A DNA stretch of 64,000 nt, from contig NZ_JACHCZ010000007.1 in assembly GCF_014207255.1 (NCBI RefSeq), positions 1-64,000 of the forward strand, read 5' to 3'. Origin of the DNA: Pseudomonas sp. JAI120. Lineage in GTDB: Bacteria; Pseudomonadota; Gammaproteobacteria; Pseudomonadales; Pseudomonadaceae. A program made the position numbers and the translations under genes. Numbering within the stretch: the stretch's first letter is position 1; each line of letters opens with the position of its first letter. The notes under the pieces were generated by a model, which was given only the letters and a program-made list of their open reading frames with translations, was not told where the DNA came from and did no database searches. Shown one piece after another: positions 35,686 to 44,442 of the stretch.

Positions 35686-38520
35686 TCAGGCCCGGTCGCG
35701 CGCCAGCAATGGTTTCAAGTAATAACCAGTATGCGATTGCGGCATCTCGGAGACCTGCTCCGGGGTACCTACGGCAATGATCTGGCCACCCTTGGATCCG
35801 CCTTCCGGCCCTAGATCAACCAGCCAGTCGGCGGTTTTGATCACATCGAGGTTATGCTCGATCACCACCACGGTGTTGCCGTGGTCTCGCAAGCGGTGCA
35901 ACACGTCCAGCAGCTGCTGAATATCCGCGAAGTGCAGGCCGGTTGTTGGTTCATCCAGGATATACAAGGTCTTGCCCGTATCGCGTTTGGACAGCTCGCG
36001 AGACAGCTTCACCCGTTGCGCCTCACCACCGGACAACGTAGTCGCCGACTGTCCCAGCTTGATATACGACAGACCCACATCCATCAATGTCTGCAGCTTG
36101 CGCGCCAACGCCGGGACTGCGTCGAAGAACACTCGAGCTTCCTCGATGGTCATCTCAAGGGTTTCATGGATACTCTTGCCCTTGTACTTGATCTCCAGGG
36201 TTTCGCGGTTATAACGCTTGCTCTTGCACACATCGCACGGTACGTAGATGTCCGGGAGGAAGTGCATCTCCACCTTGATCAAGCCGTCGCCCTGGCACGC
36301 TTCGCAACGCCCGCCCTTGACGTTGAAAGAGAACCGGCCAGGACCGTAGCCCCGAGAACGGGATTCCGGCACGCCAGCGAACAGTTCCCTAATTGGCGTG
36401 AACAGCCCGGTATAGGTAGCCGGGTTGGAGCGCGGTGTGCGGCCAATCGGGCTCTGGTCAATATCGACCACCTTGTCCAGGTGTTCCAGGCCCTTAATGC
36501 TGTCGTGCGCGGCTGCTTCCAGGGTAGTGGCGCCGTTCAAGGCGGTGGCACTCAGGGGGAACAATGTGTTGTTGATCAGCGTCGACTTGCCTGAGCCGGA
36601 AACACCGGTCACGCAGGTCAGCAGGCCCAGGGGAATTTCCAAGTCTACATTGCGCAAATTGTTGCCGCGCGCGCCCTTGAGGTGCAATGCCATCTTCTTG
36701 TTGCGCGGTGTGCGCTTGGCTGGCACTGCGATTTTCACGCGGCCAGACAGGTACTTGCCGGTCAACGAGTCGGGGTGTGCCATTACCTCGGCAGGCGTGC
36801 CTTCGGCGACAATATGCCCACCATGCACCCCGGCGCCTGGGCCAATGTCGACCACGTAGTCCGCCAGGCGAATCGCGTCTTCATCGTGCTCGACCACGAT
36901 CACCGTGTTGCCGATGTCCCGCAGGTGTTTCAACGTGCCCAGAAGGCGATCGTTATCGCGCTGGTGCAAACCAATCGATGGTTCATCGAGGATGTACAAC
37001 ACCCCCACCAGGCCGGCACCAATCTGGCTGGCCAGGCGAATCCGCTGCGCTTCACCGCCGGACAAGGTGTCGGCACTGCGGTCCAGGGATAGATAATCCA
37101 GGCCGACGTTAACCAGGAACTGCAAGCGCTCGCGAATTTCCTTGAGGATCTTGTCGGCAATTTCCCCTCGTCGTCCGGTCAGCTTCAGTACACCAAAGTA
37201 TTCGCAGGCATCGCCGATCGGCAGGTTGGTCACCGCGGGCAAGGTTTTTTCGCCGACCCACACATGCCGCGCTTCACGACGCAGGCGAGTGCCCCGGCAA
37301 TCCGGGCAAGGTTGAGTGCTGAGGAATTTCGCCAGCTCTTCGCGCACGCTCGCCGATTCAGTCTCACGGTAGCGCCGCTCCAAGTTCGGCACGATACCTT
37401 CGAACGGATGGGAGCGCTTGACGATGTCGCCACGGTCGTTCAGGTACTTGAAGTCGACGTTCTGCGAGCCACTGCCATTGAGGATGACCTTCTGCTGATC
37501 TGCCGGCAGTTGGTTGAATGGCACTTCAAGGCTGAACTTGTAGTGAGACGCCAACGATCCCAGCATCTGGAAATAGTAGACGTTACGCCTGTCCCAGCCG
37601 CGTATCGCTCCCTCCGCCAACGTCAGGTCGCCGTTGACCAGGCGCTTGATGTCGAAGAATTGCTTCACGCCCAGGCCATCGCAGGTCGGACAGGCGCCGG
37701 CCGGGTTGTTGAAGGAGAACAGCTTGGGTTCCAGCTCGCTGATGGCGTGGCCACAGATCGGGCAGGCAAAGCGTGCGGAGAAGATGATCTCCTCGCCCGG
37801 CTCGTCATCCATCGGCGCCACCAGGGCTATACCGTCTGCCAGCTTCAACGCGGTCTCGAACGATTCCGCCAGACGCTGCTGCAGGTCGGCCCGTACCTTG
37901 AAGCGATCGACCACTACATCAATCGAGTGCTTCTTCTGCTTGTCGAGTTTCGGCGCTTCGTCCAGCTCATACAGCTTGCCGTTGATGCGCGCACGTACAA
38001 AGCCCTGTGCACGCAGCTCTTCGAATACAGAGAGATGTTCGCCCTTACGCTCGCGAATCACCGGCGCCAGCAGCATCAGCTTGGCGCCTTCCGGCTGGGC
38101 CAGCACCAGGTCGACCATCTGGCTGACGGTCTGGGCCTCCAGCGGAATGTCGTGGTCCGGGCAACGGGGGATACCCACCCGCGCGTACAGCAGGCGCAGG
38201 TAGTCGTAGATTTCGGTGATGGTGCCCACGGTAGAACGCGGGTTATGGGAGGTCGACTTCTGTTCGATGGAAATCGCCGGCGACAGGCCTTCAATGGTGT
38301 CGACGTCTGGCTTTTCCATCATCGACAGGAACTGACGGGCATAGGCCGACAGCGATTCCACATAACGACGCTGACCTTCGGCATACAGCGTATCGAACGC
38401 CAGGGACGATTTGCCGGAGCCGGACAAGCCGGTGATGACGATCAGTTTGTCCCGGGGCAGGGTCAGGTCGATGTTCTTCAGGTTGTGGGTTCTAGCCCCA
38501 CGAATCAGGATCTTGTCCAA
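35686..38520 (-). CDS. uvrA: UvrABC system protein A
   Basis: UvrA (944 residues) is the damage-sensing ATPase of nucleotide excision repair. It has two ABC modules: Walker A GLSGSGKSSLAFDT near the N terminus and GVSGSGKSTLINNT in the second half. Zinc-finger cysteines include CPICGHAISE with CPTCDGLG and CEACQGDG with CDVCKSKRY. Two LSGGEAQR signatures are seen. The frame is open upstream to 38796, but family proteins begin DKILIRGARTHNLKN. That fixes the start at TTG 38520, with GAGG six bases before it. Confidence 0.96.
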   Translation of the reverse strand: MDKILIRGARTHNLKNIDLTLPRDKLIVITGLSGSGKSSLAFDTLYAEGQRRYVESLSAYARQFLSMMEKPDVDTIEGLSPAISIEQKSTSHNPRSTVGTITEIYDYLRLLYARVGIPRCPDHDIPLEAQTVSQMVDLVLAQPEGAKLMLLAPVIRERKGEHLSVFEELRAQGFVRARINGKLYELDEAPKLDKQKKHSIDVVVDRFKVRADLQQRLAESFETALKLADGIALVAPMDDEPGEEIIFSARFACPICGHAISELEPKLFSFNNPAGACPTCDGLGVKQFFDIKRLVNGDLTLAEGAIRGWDRRNVYYFQMLGSLASHYKFSLEVPFNQLPADQQKVILNGSGSQNVDFKYLNDRGDIVKRSHPFEGIVPNLERRYRETESASVREELAKFLSTQPCPDCRGTRLRREARHVWVGEKTLPAVTNLPIGDACEYFGVLKLTGRRGEIADKILKEIRERLQFLVNVGLDYLSLDRSADTLSGGEAQRIRLASQIGAGLVGVLYILDEPSIGLHQRDNDRLLGTLKHLRDIGNTVIVVEHDEDAIRLADYVVDIGPGAGVHGGHIVAEGTPAEVMAHPDSLTGKYLSGRVKIAVPAKRTPRNKKMALHLKGARGNNLRNVDLEIPLGLLTCVTGVSGSGKSTLINNTLFPLSATALNGATTLEAAAHDSIKGLEHLDKVVDIDQSPIGRTPRSNPATYTGLFTPIRELFAGVPESRSRGYGPGRFSFNVKGGRCEACQGDGLIKVEMHFLPDIYVPCDVCKSKRYNRETLEIKYKGKSIHETLEMTIEEARVFFDAVPALARKLQTLMDVGLSYIKLGQSATTLSGGEAQRVKLSRELSKRDTGKTLYILDEPTTGLHFADIQQLLDVLHRLRDHGNTVVVIEHNLDVIKTADWLVDLGPEGGSKGGQIIAVGTPEQVSEMPQSHTGYYLKPLLARDRA

Positions 38521-38570
38521 GATGGCCTCGCACGGCGGGCGTAAATAATGCCGGAGTATACGGCTAAAGA

Positions 38571-38586
38571 CTGGATGAATATACAC
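38571..38586 (-). promoter_or_regulatory. degenerate LexA-box-like sequence upstream of uvrA
   Basis: On the uvrA strand GTGTATATTCATCCAG resembles CTGTATATATATACAG but has G for the first C. A TTGACA (38592-38587) abuts it. It is about 50 bases before the uvrA start. The core mismatch makes regulation by LexA doubtful, and uvrA is reported to be constitutive in P. aeruginosa. Confidence 0.25.
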
Positions 38587-38698
38587 TGTCAAAAGGCCGC
38601 TTGCAGCCTTACATGAAAGCTGCGCGGCAAAGCGCCGCATATACCCTCTCAATCGATGGGACTGGTAGAATCGCCGCCGGTTCACACGAGGTTTTTCC

Positions 38699-40093
38699 AT
38701 GCACGATCCCCACAGCGAACGCATGAGTAGCGGCGAGACCCGAGCAGCAAGCGGTCTGGCCCTGGTGTTCGCGTTCCGTATGCTTGGCATGTTCATGGTG
38801 TTGCCGGTACTGGCGACCTATGGAATGGATCTGGCAGGCGCGACTCCCGCGCTGATCGGCTTGGCCATTGGCGCCTATGGCCTGACCCAGGCGATTTTTC
38901 AGATTCCGTTCGGAATCATTTCCGACCGCATTGGCCGGCGCCCGGTGATTTACCTCGGGCTGATCGTCTTCGCCCTCGGCAGCGTGCTCGCGGCACAATC
39001 CGATTCGATCTGGGGCGTAATTGCCGGACGCATCCTGCAAGGTGCAGGGGCGATTTCCGCTGCCGTCATGGCGCTGCTGTCCGACCTGACCCGTGAGCAA
39101 CACCGCACCAAGGCCATGGCCATGATCGGCATGACCATCGGCCTGTCGTTCGCCGTGGCCATGGTCGTCGGCCCGTTGCTGACACGTGCCTTTGGCTTGC
39201 ACGGCTTGTTCCTTGCCACCGGCGGCATGGCATTGTTCGGGATCGTGATCGTGGCCTTCATGGTGCCGCGCTCCACCGGCACGTTGCAGCACCGTGAGTC
39301 GGGCGTTGCACGCAAGGCACTATTGCCGACGCTCAAGCACCCGGACCTGTTGCGCCTGGACTTAGGTATCTTCGTATTACACGCAATGCTGATGTGCAGC
39401 TTCGTCGCCTTGCCCCTGGCGCTGGTGGAAAAAGCCGGGCTGCCCAAGGAACAGCACTGGTGGGTCTACCTCACCGCACTGCTGATTTCGTTCTTCGCCA
39501 TGATCCCGTTCATCATCTATGGCGAGAAGAAACGCAAAATGAAACGAGTTTTGCTGGGCGCCGTCACGACATTAATGCTCACTGAACTATTCTTCTGGCA
39601 GTTCGGCGACAGCCTACGGGCGCTGGTTATCGGCACGGTGGTGTTCTTCACCGCGTTCAACCTACTGGAGGCTTCATTGCCTTCGCTGATCAGTAAGGTT
39701 TCACCGGCCGGTGGCAAGGGCACGGCGATGGGCGTGTATTCCACCAGCCAGTTCCTTGGCTCGGCGTTGGGCGGCATCATGGGCGGCTGGATGTTCCAGC
39801 ATGGCGGTCTGTCGGTTGTGTTCCTCGGATGCGCCGGGCTGGCTGCACTTTGGTTGGCCTTTGCTGTTACCATGCGCGAACCTCCCTACGTCACAAGTCT
39901 GCGTTTGCCGCTATCGCCTGAGGCGATCCGTGAAAGCGGTCTGGTAGAGCGCCTGAAGGCCGTCGTAGGGGTAACGGATGCCGTCGTGGTCGCGGAAGAG
40001 GCGGCCATTTACATCAAATTGGACACCGAATTATTGGATCGCGCGACGCTCGAGCAACTGGTCAACCCAGTGCCGACAGCGCGCCCAGCATAG
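38699..40093 (+). CDS. MFS transporter, YajR-like with C-terminal YAM-type domain
   Basis: A 464-residue major facilitator protein with about 12 membrane segments (first at AFRMLGMFMVLPVLATYG). The family A motif is GIISDRIGRRPVIYLG between helices 2 and 3. After the last membrane segment, residues about 398-460 (SLRLPLSPEAIRESG to ATLEQLV) form a soluble ferredoxin-like extension of the kind that defines E. coli YajR. The substrate is unknown. It is divergent from uvrA and lies nine bases before ssb, the same order as in P. aeruginosa. Confidence 0.85.
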   Translation: MHDPHSERMSSGETRAASGLALVFAFRMLGMFMVLPVLATYGMDLAGATPALIGLAIGAYGLTQAIFQIPFGIISDRIGRRPVIYLGLIVFALGSVLAAQSDSIWGVIAGRILQGAGAISAAVMALLSDLTREQHRTKAMAMIGMTIGLSFAVAMVVGPLLTRAFGLHGLFLATGGMALFGIVIVAFMVPRSTGTLQHRESGVARKALLPTLKHPDLLRLDLGIFVLHAMLMCSFVALPLALVEKAGLPKEQHWWVYLTALLISFFAMIPFIIYGEKKRKMKRVLLGAVTTLMLTELFFWQFGDSLRALVIGTVVFFTAFNLLEASLPSLISKVSPAGGKGTAMGVYSTSQFLGSALGGIMGGWMFQHGGLSVVFLGCAGLAALWLAFAVTMREPPYVTSLRLPLSPEAIRESGLVERLKAVVGVTDAVVVAEEAAIYIKLDTELLDRATLEQLVNPVPTARPA

Positions 40094-40102
40094 GAGAACG
40101 TT

Positions 40103-40618
40103 ATGGCCCGTGGGGTTAACAAAGTCATATTGGTCGGTACATGCGGCCAGGATCCCGAAGTTCGCTACTTGCCTAACGGTAACGCCGTGACCAACCTGAG
40201 TCTGGCGACCAGCGAACAGTGGACCGACAAGCAAACCGGCCAGAAGGTCGAGAAAACCGAGTGGCACCGTGTGTCGATGTTCGGCAAGGTGGCAGAGATC
40301 GCCGGTGAGTACCTGCGCAAAGGTTCGCAGGTCTACATCGAAGGCAAGCTGCAAACCCGCGAGTGGGAAAAAGACGGCATCAAACGTTACACCACTGAAA
40401 TTGTGGTCGACATGCAAGGCACCATGCAACTGCTGGGCGGCCGTCCACAGGGCGACCAACAAGGCCAGGGTGGCATGTCCAACTCGGCACCGCGCCCACA
40501 GCAATCGCGTCCACAGCCAAGCCAGCAGCCACAGCGTGAGTCGCGCCCAGCGCCACAACAGGCCGCGCCGCAGCCAGCTCCAGATTTCGACAGCTTTGAT
40601 GACGATATCCCGTTCTAG
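40103..40618 (+). CDS. ssb: single-stranded DNA-binding protein
   Basis: SSB (171 residues) coats single-stranded DNA in replication and repair. The OB fold (about 1-110) starts RGVNKVILVGTCGQDPEVRY and includes TEWHRVSMFGKVAEIAGEYLRKG. A Gln/Pro-rich linker (about 115-158) leads to the acidic tail ending DDDIPF, the docking site for partner proteins. Adjacent uvrA and ssb is a common proteobacterial arrangement. Confidence 0.96.
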   Translation: MARGVNKVILVGTCGQDPEVRYLPNGNAVTNLSLATSEQWTDKQTGQKVEKTEWHRVSMFGKVAEIAGEYLRKGSQVYIEGKLQTREWEKDGIKRYTTEIVVDMQGTMQLLGGRPQGDQQGQGGMSNSAPRPQQSRPQPSQQPQRESRPAPQQAAPQPAPDFDSFDDDIPF

Positions 40619-40648
40619 AGTCGTACCAAAGCTATTCGCTGCAAGCTG

Positions 40649-40687
40649 AAAAAAACCGCGCTGCCGACAAGGCCGCGCGGTTTTTTT
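40649..40687. terminator. terminator between ssb and the convergent hydrolase gene
   Basis: AAAAAACCGCGC and GCGCGGTTTTTTT bracket a GC-rich loop. A-rich left and T-rich right flanks suit both convergent genes. Confidence 0.88.
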
Positions 40688-40700
40688 GTATTGACGGCGC

Positions 40701-41525
40701 CTAACGCAGGGCGAAGGCCAGCATATCTGCGTTGACCCGCTGCTTGTGAGTGTCCGTCAAACCATGAGGCGCGCGCGAGTAGATCAGCAGTTCGGAGTGC
40801 GGGATCAAGAAGTTAGTCTGCAACGCAGAAGCCTGTATCGGCACGATTTGATCGTCGCTGCCGTGGATGATGAGCGTGGGCATATTGAAGTGCTTCAAGT
40901 CCTCTCGGAAGTCGGTTTCCGAAAACGCTTTGATGCTATCAAAAGTATTTTTATGCCCGCCCATGACACCCTGCATCCAGAATGAATTGATCAAGCCCTG
41001 AGAGGATTCGACGCCCTCCCGGTTGAATCCGAAAAATGGGCCGCTGGCCAGATCAAGGTAGAGCTGCGAGCGGTTGGCTATGGAGTCGGCTCGCATGGCG
41101 TCGAAAACTTCAATGGGTGTCCCTTGGGGGTTGCTGACGGTTTTGAGCATCAGTGGCGTAACGGCGCAAATCAAACCCGCCTTGGCCACGCGCGCAGTGC
41201 CATGGCGAGCGATATACCGCGCGACTTCGCCGCCTCCGGTAGAAAACCCGAAAAGGATCACATCTGTCAGATCCAAGTGTTCGATCAGCTCCGCCAAATC
41301 ATCTGCGTAATGGTCCATGTCATTGCCATCCCAGGGCTGGCTTGAACGGCCATGCCCACGGCGATCATGCGCAATGGCGCGAAAACCGTTATTGGCGAAA
41401 TGCAGCATCTGCGACTCCCAGCTGTCGCTGCTCAGTGGCCACCCGTGACAGAACACAACGGGCTGACCGCTGCCCCAGTCCTTGTAATAAAGATCATTGC
41501 CTTCGCGAGTTTTCAGATAAGACAT
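40701..41525 (-). CDS. alpha/beta hydrolase, arylesterase / non-haem perhydrolase family
   Basis: A 274-residue cytosolic hydrolase resembling P. fluorescens arylesterase and cofactor-free chloroperoxidases. The triad is Ser95 (GFSTGGG), Asp225 (GSDDQIVP) and His254 (APHGL). HGWPLSSDSWESQM supplies the oxyanion region. The family hydrolyses esters and can form peracids from peroxide. The true substrate is not known. The frame is open to 41636, but MSYLKTREGNDLYYKDWGSG at 41525 is the family start. Confidence 0.85.
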   Translation of the reverse strand: MSYLKTREGNDLYYKDWGSGQPVVFCHGWPLSSDSWESQMLHFANNGFRAIAHDRRGHGRSSQPWDGNDMDHYADDLAELIEHLDLTDVILFGFSTGGGEVARYIARHGTARVAKAGLICAVTPLMLKTVSNPQGTPIEVFDAMRADSIANRSQLYLDLASGPFFGFNREGVESSQGLINSFWMQGVMGGHKNTFDSIKAFSETDFREDLKHFNMPTLIIHGSDDQIVPIQASALQTNFLIPHSELLIYSRAPHGLTDTHKQRVNADMLAFALR

Positions 41526-41868
41526 GGCATAGCTCCATGGATATGTGGATGAATTTGGCTGGTAAGGGCCAGAAAAATCGTCCATGGACACTACGCTGGC
41601 ATTTTCACTAACGCCCCCTTGATGCCGAGTCTGCACGGGGCAAAAATCAGTTTAGCTCGGTTTTTCGAGCGACACTGCGGGAAAAAACCGTCTTCGGATG
41701 GTCGCCCTGCAACAGTTAAACGCCACTGAGGGGCATAGTGGTCGACGCCATGGCAGGTTTCTCATGCCCCACACTTTCCAGGCAGGGAAGGCCAGCAATC
41801 CCGGAATTTGTTCTCATGACTACCAAGATTTAGGCTGTGGCCAACCTCTCAAAAGAAGGAAGTTCGTG
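41526..41868. other. 343-base divergent intergenic region
   Basis: Between the hydrolase (-) and the methyltransferase (+). It must hold both promoters, but I see no near-consensus -35/-10 pair. Reading frames from 41698 that lead into the methyltransferase lack a ribosome-binding site and conserved sequence. No repeat or RNA gene is seen. Confidence 0.5.
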
Positions 41869-42630
41869 ATGACCTGGTCCGCCAAGCAGTACACGATGTT
41901 TGAACAACAGCGCACGCGCCCTGTCCGTGACCTGGTCGCGGCCATTCCCAATATGGTTGTGCGCACTGCGGTCGATCTGGGGTGTGGCCCCGGCAATTCC
42001 ACGCAAGTATTGGCCGAGCGTTTCCCATTGGCGCAGGTCACCGGCATGGACAGTTCCGACGACATGTTGGACGACGCCCGCAAACGCCTTCCCGCGCTGA
42101 ACTTTGAGCTGGCGGACATCGGTGCCTGGAGCCCGTCGCAGACATTCGACGTGATCCTCGCCAACGCCTCGCTGCAATGGCTGCCAAACCACGCCACGCT
42201 CTATCCGCATCTGGTCGACCAGTTGTCGCCTGGTGGCACGCTCGCCGTACAAACCCCAGACAACCTTAATGAACCCGCCCACCGGCTGGCGCGCGAAGTG
42301 GCAGCAGATGGCCCATGGGCGGCAAAGAACGGCGCGTTCCAACACAATGAGCGCCACTCGGCGAGCTACTACTACGAGTTGCTGAGCAAACACTGCAGCA
42401 CCGTGGACGTATGGCGCACTACTTACCAGCACCCGTTGGCGGATCACGCGGCGGTGGTGGAGTGGTTCAAGGGCTCGGGCTTGCGACCCTTCCTCGCGCC
42501 ACTGAACGATAGCGAAAAAGCCGCCTTCCTACAGGAATACCAGGCGCGGATTACACAGGCTTATCCAGCTCTAGAGGATGGCACCGTATTACTGCCCTTC
42601 CCGCGCCTGTTTATCATCGCGACCCGCTGA
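41869..42630 (+). CDS. tam: trans-aconitate 2-methyltransferase
   Basis: A 253-residue SAM-dependent enzyme that monomethylates trans-aconitate, a spontaneous inhibitor of aconitase. Motif I is AVDLGCGPGNST. QVTGMDSSDDML and ILANASLQWLPNH are typical of Tam. Length matches E. coli Tam (252). The ATG at 41869 has AAGGA upstream, and the protein starts WSAKQYTMFEQQRTRPV, conserved in the family. It is convergent with the next gene over 21 bases. Confidence 0.9.
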   Translation: MTWSAKQYTMFEQQRTRPVRDLVAAIPNMVVRTAVDLGCGPGNSTQVLAERFPLAQVTGMDSSDDMLDDARKRLPALNFELADIGAWSPSQTFDVILANASLQWLPNHATLYPHLVDQLSPGGTLAVQTPDNLNEPAHRLAREVAADGPWAAKNGAFQHNERHSASYYYELLSKHCSTVDVWRTTYQHPLADHAAVVEWFKGSGLRPFLAPLNDSEKAAFLQEYQARITQAYPALEDGTVLLPFPRLFIIATR

Positions 42631-42651
42631 CGGCACAGAAGCAAGCAGCGC

Positions 42652-43215
42652 TTACGCCGCTGCTGCTTGCGCCTTCAAATACTCATCCGCCGACACTACG
42701 CCCGCGTAGCCAAACGCCAACGACGCCATATACGCGCCATGCACCTGCGTCGCCGGAATCACCTGACCATTGAATTCCAGGTCGCGGGTGGCACACGCGT
42801 CATGAATCACCGTGACCTTGTAGCCAAGGTCCGCTGCCGCCCGCACCACCGCATCGACGCACATATGGCTCATGCTGCCGACTATCACCAGCTCGGTGAT
42901 GCTGCGCTGCTCCAGCAGGGCGCGTAGATGGGTTTCGCGGAACGCATTCACGAAGTGTTTAAGCACCACCGGCTCGCTGCCCTCGTTCAGCACCTTGGGG
43001 TGCAAATAGGCGCCCTCAGAGTTCGGCGTGAAAAACGGTGCATCCTCGGAGGTGAACTCATGGCGCACATGAATCACCGCATCCCCGTTCTGGCGAAACG
43101 CCTGGAGCACCTGCGCAGCCTTGTCCGCTGCGGCTTCCACGCCATCGAGCGGCCACTTGCCTTGAGGGAAGTAGTCGTTCTGGATATCGATTAGGATGAG
43201 CGCTTGCTTGGCCAT
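42652..43215 (-). CDS. isochorismatase-family cysteine hydrolase
   Basis: A 187-residue cytosolic hydrolase with the family triad Asp10 (LILIDIQNDYF), Lys86 (VVLKHFVNAF) and Cys119 (SHMCVDAVVRAA). Members cleave amides such as nicotinamide, N-carbamoyl compounds or isochorismate, and the substrate cannot be told here. The frame is open far upstream, but MAKQALILIDIQ at 43215 is the clear start. It is divergent from a GlxA-type regulator 96 bases away, which may control it. Confidence 0.87.
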   Translation of the reverse strand: MAKQALILIDIQNDYFPQGKWPLDGVEAAADKAAQVLQAFRQNGDAVIHVRHEFTSEDAPFFTPNSEGAYLHPKVLNEGSEPVVLKHFVNAFRETHLRALLEQRSITELVIVGSMSHMCVDAVVRAAADLGYKVTVIHDACATRDLEFNGQVIPATQVHGAYMASLAFGYAGVVSADEYLKAQAAAA

Positions 43216-43311
43216 GGGGATTGCCTCGTGATGGGTGATGGGGTCCATTATCTTAGCTGGCGCCGGGGCGGGGGATTGGCTGCACCGACAATAACAGGGG
43301 GAAAACTGACA

Positions 43312-44271
43312 ATGGCCGTGGTTGAACTGGGCGTGTTGATTTATCAGGGGGCGCAACTGGCTGCCGTGCATGGTTTGACCGACCTGTTCGGCGTCGCCAA
43401 CCGGATCGCCGCTGAGCATAAGTCTGCGCAGTTGCCGTTGTTGCGGGTCAGCCATTGGCAGGTGGACGCCAGTGGCAAGCCGACAAGGGGATTCGCCAGC
43501 CACTCCGGCCCTGACCAACCGATGATGGCCGTGCTGGTGCCACCGTCGATTGGCGAATTCACCGAAGAACAGGCACCCCCTGCGTTGCTGGAGTGGATTC
43601 GCCAGCAACACGCGGCGGGCACCGTACTCGGCGGCGTGTGCATTGGCTCGATCCTGCTGGCGCGCAGTGGGTTGCTGGATGGGCGCAGCGCCACCACCCA
43701 TTGGTCTTCCGCAAAGTCCTTTGCCGCGCGTTACCCGGCCGTGCGCCTGGAAGCGGATAAACCCATCGTCGATGACGGCGATCTGATCACGACGGCCGGG
43801 CTAATGGCCTGGTCCGAGCTGGGCCTGCGCCTGGTCGACCGCCTGATGGGCCCGAGCGTCGCCGCCGATACCGCGCGTTTCCTGGTGATCGAACACAGCG
43901 ACAGCGCCAGCCAATGCGGCAGTAACTTCGCGCCGATCCTCAGCCATGGCGACGCGGCCATCCTCAAGGTTCAGCATGGGTTACAAGCCAGTGGTGCGGT
44001 GGACGTGTCCGTCGCCAGCATGGCGCAAGAGGCGGGGCTGGAGGAGCGCACCTTCCTGCGACGCTTCCGCAATGCTACCGGCTTGAAACCCACTGAATAC
44101 TGCCAGCACCTGCGCGTGGGCAAGGCGCGGCAGATGCTGGAGTTTACCAACGGCACCATCGACCATATTGCCTGGACCGTGGGCTACCAGGACCCCAGCG
44201 CTTTTCGCGCCATTTTCAAAAAAATTACCGGATTGGCCCCCAGTGACTACCGCAGCCGTTTTGGCGTGTGA
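43312..44271 (+). CDS. GlxA-family transcriptional regulator (DJ-1/PfpI plus AraC-type HTH)
   Basis: A 319-residue regulator. The N-terminal DJ-1/PfpI-like domain (about 1-195) includes GGVCIGSILLARSGLLDG with a nucleophile-elbow Cys, and SATTHWSS. The C-terminal AraC domain (about 215-315) has LEERTFLRRFRNATGLKPTEY and the second helix pair ending HIAWTVGYQDPSAFRAIFKK. Relatives regulate choline, carnitine or amino-acid catabolism. Divergence from the cysteine hydrolase suggests a local target. ATG 43312 has AGGGGG upstream; longer in-frame starts lack conservation. Confidence 0.87.
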   Translation: MAVVELGVLIYQGAQLAAVHGLTDLFGVANRIAAEHKSAQLPLLRVSHWQVDASGKPTRGFASHSGPDQPMMAVLVPPSIGEFTEEQAPPALLEWIRQQHAAGTVLGGVCIGSILLARSGLLDGRSATTHWSSAKSFAARYPAVRLEADKPIVDDGDLITTAGLMAWSELGLRLVDRLMGPSVAADTARFLVIEHSDSASQCGSNFAPILSHGDAAILKVQHGLQASGAVDVSVASMAQEAGLEERTFLRRFRNATGLKPTEYCQHLRVGKARQMLEFTNGTIDHIAWTVGYQDPSAFRAIFKKITGLAPSDYRSRFGV

Positions 44272-44442
44272 ATCGTGCAGAACACCGTACGTTCAAGGTG
44301 TCGTCGTGCAGAATCAGGCAGGCCAACTGCCATCGCTTTTTCGACAACGGCTTGATTTTAAAAGCATCTTCTTTGAAACAACCTTGGCGTGATACCTGCA
44401 GCCTTCCCCCCACACACATGGCAGGATGGCCAAGGGGGATGC

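Noticed and set aside
38521..38796. N-terminal extension of UvrA by 92 residues
   Set aside because: The extension has no similarity to UvrA and would read through the divergent promoter region. The family start at TTG 38520 with GAGG upstream explains the gene.
41698..41868. Extended start for the trans-aconitate methyltransferase
   Set aside because: The upstream codons have no ribosome-binding site and the product would exceed the family length by 57 residues. MTWSAKQYTMFEQ is the conserved start.
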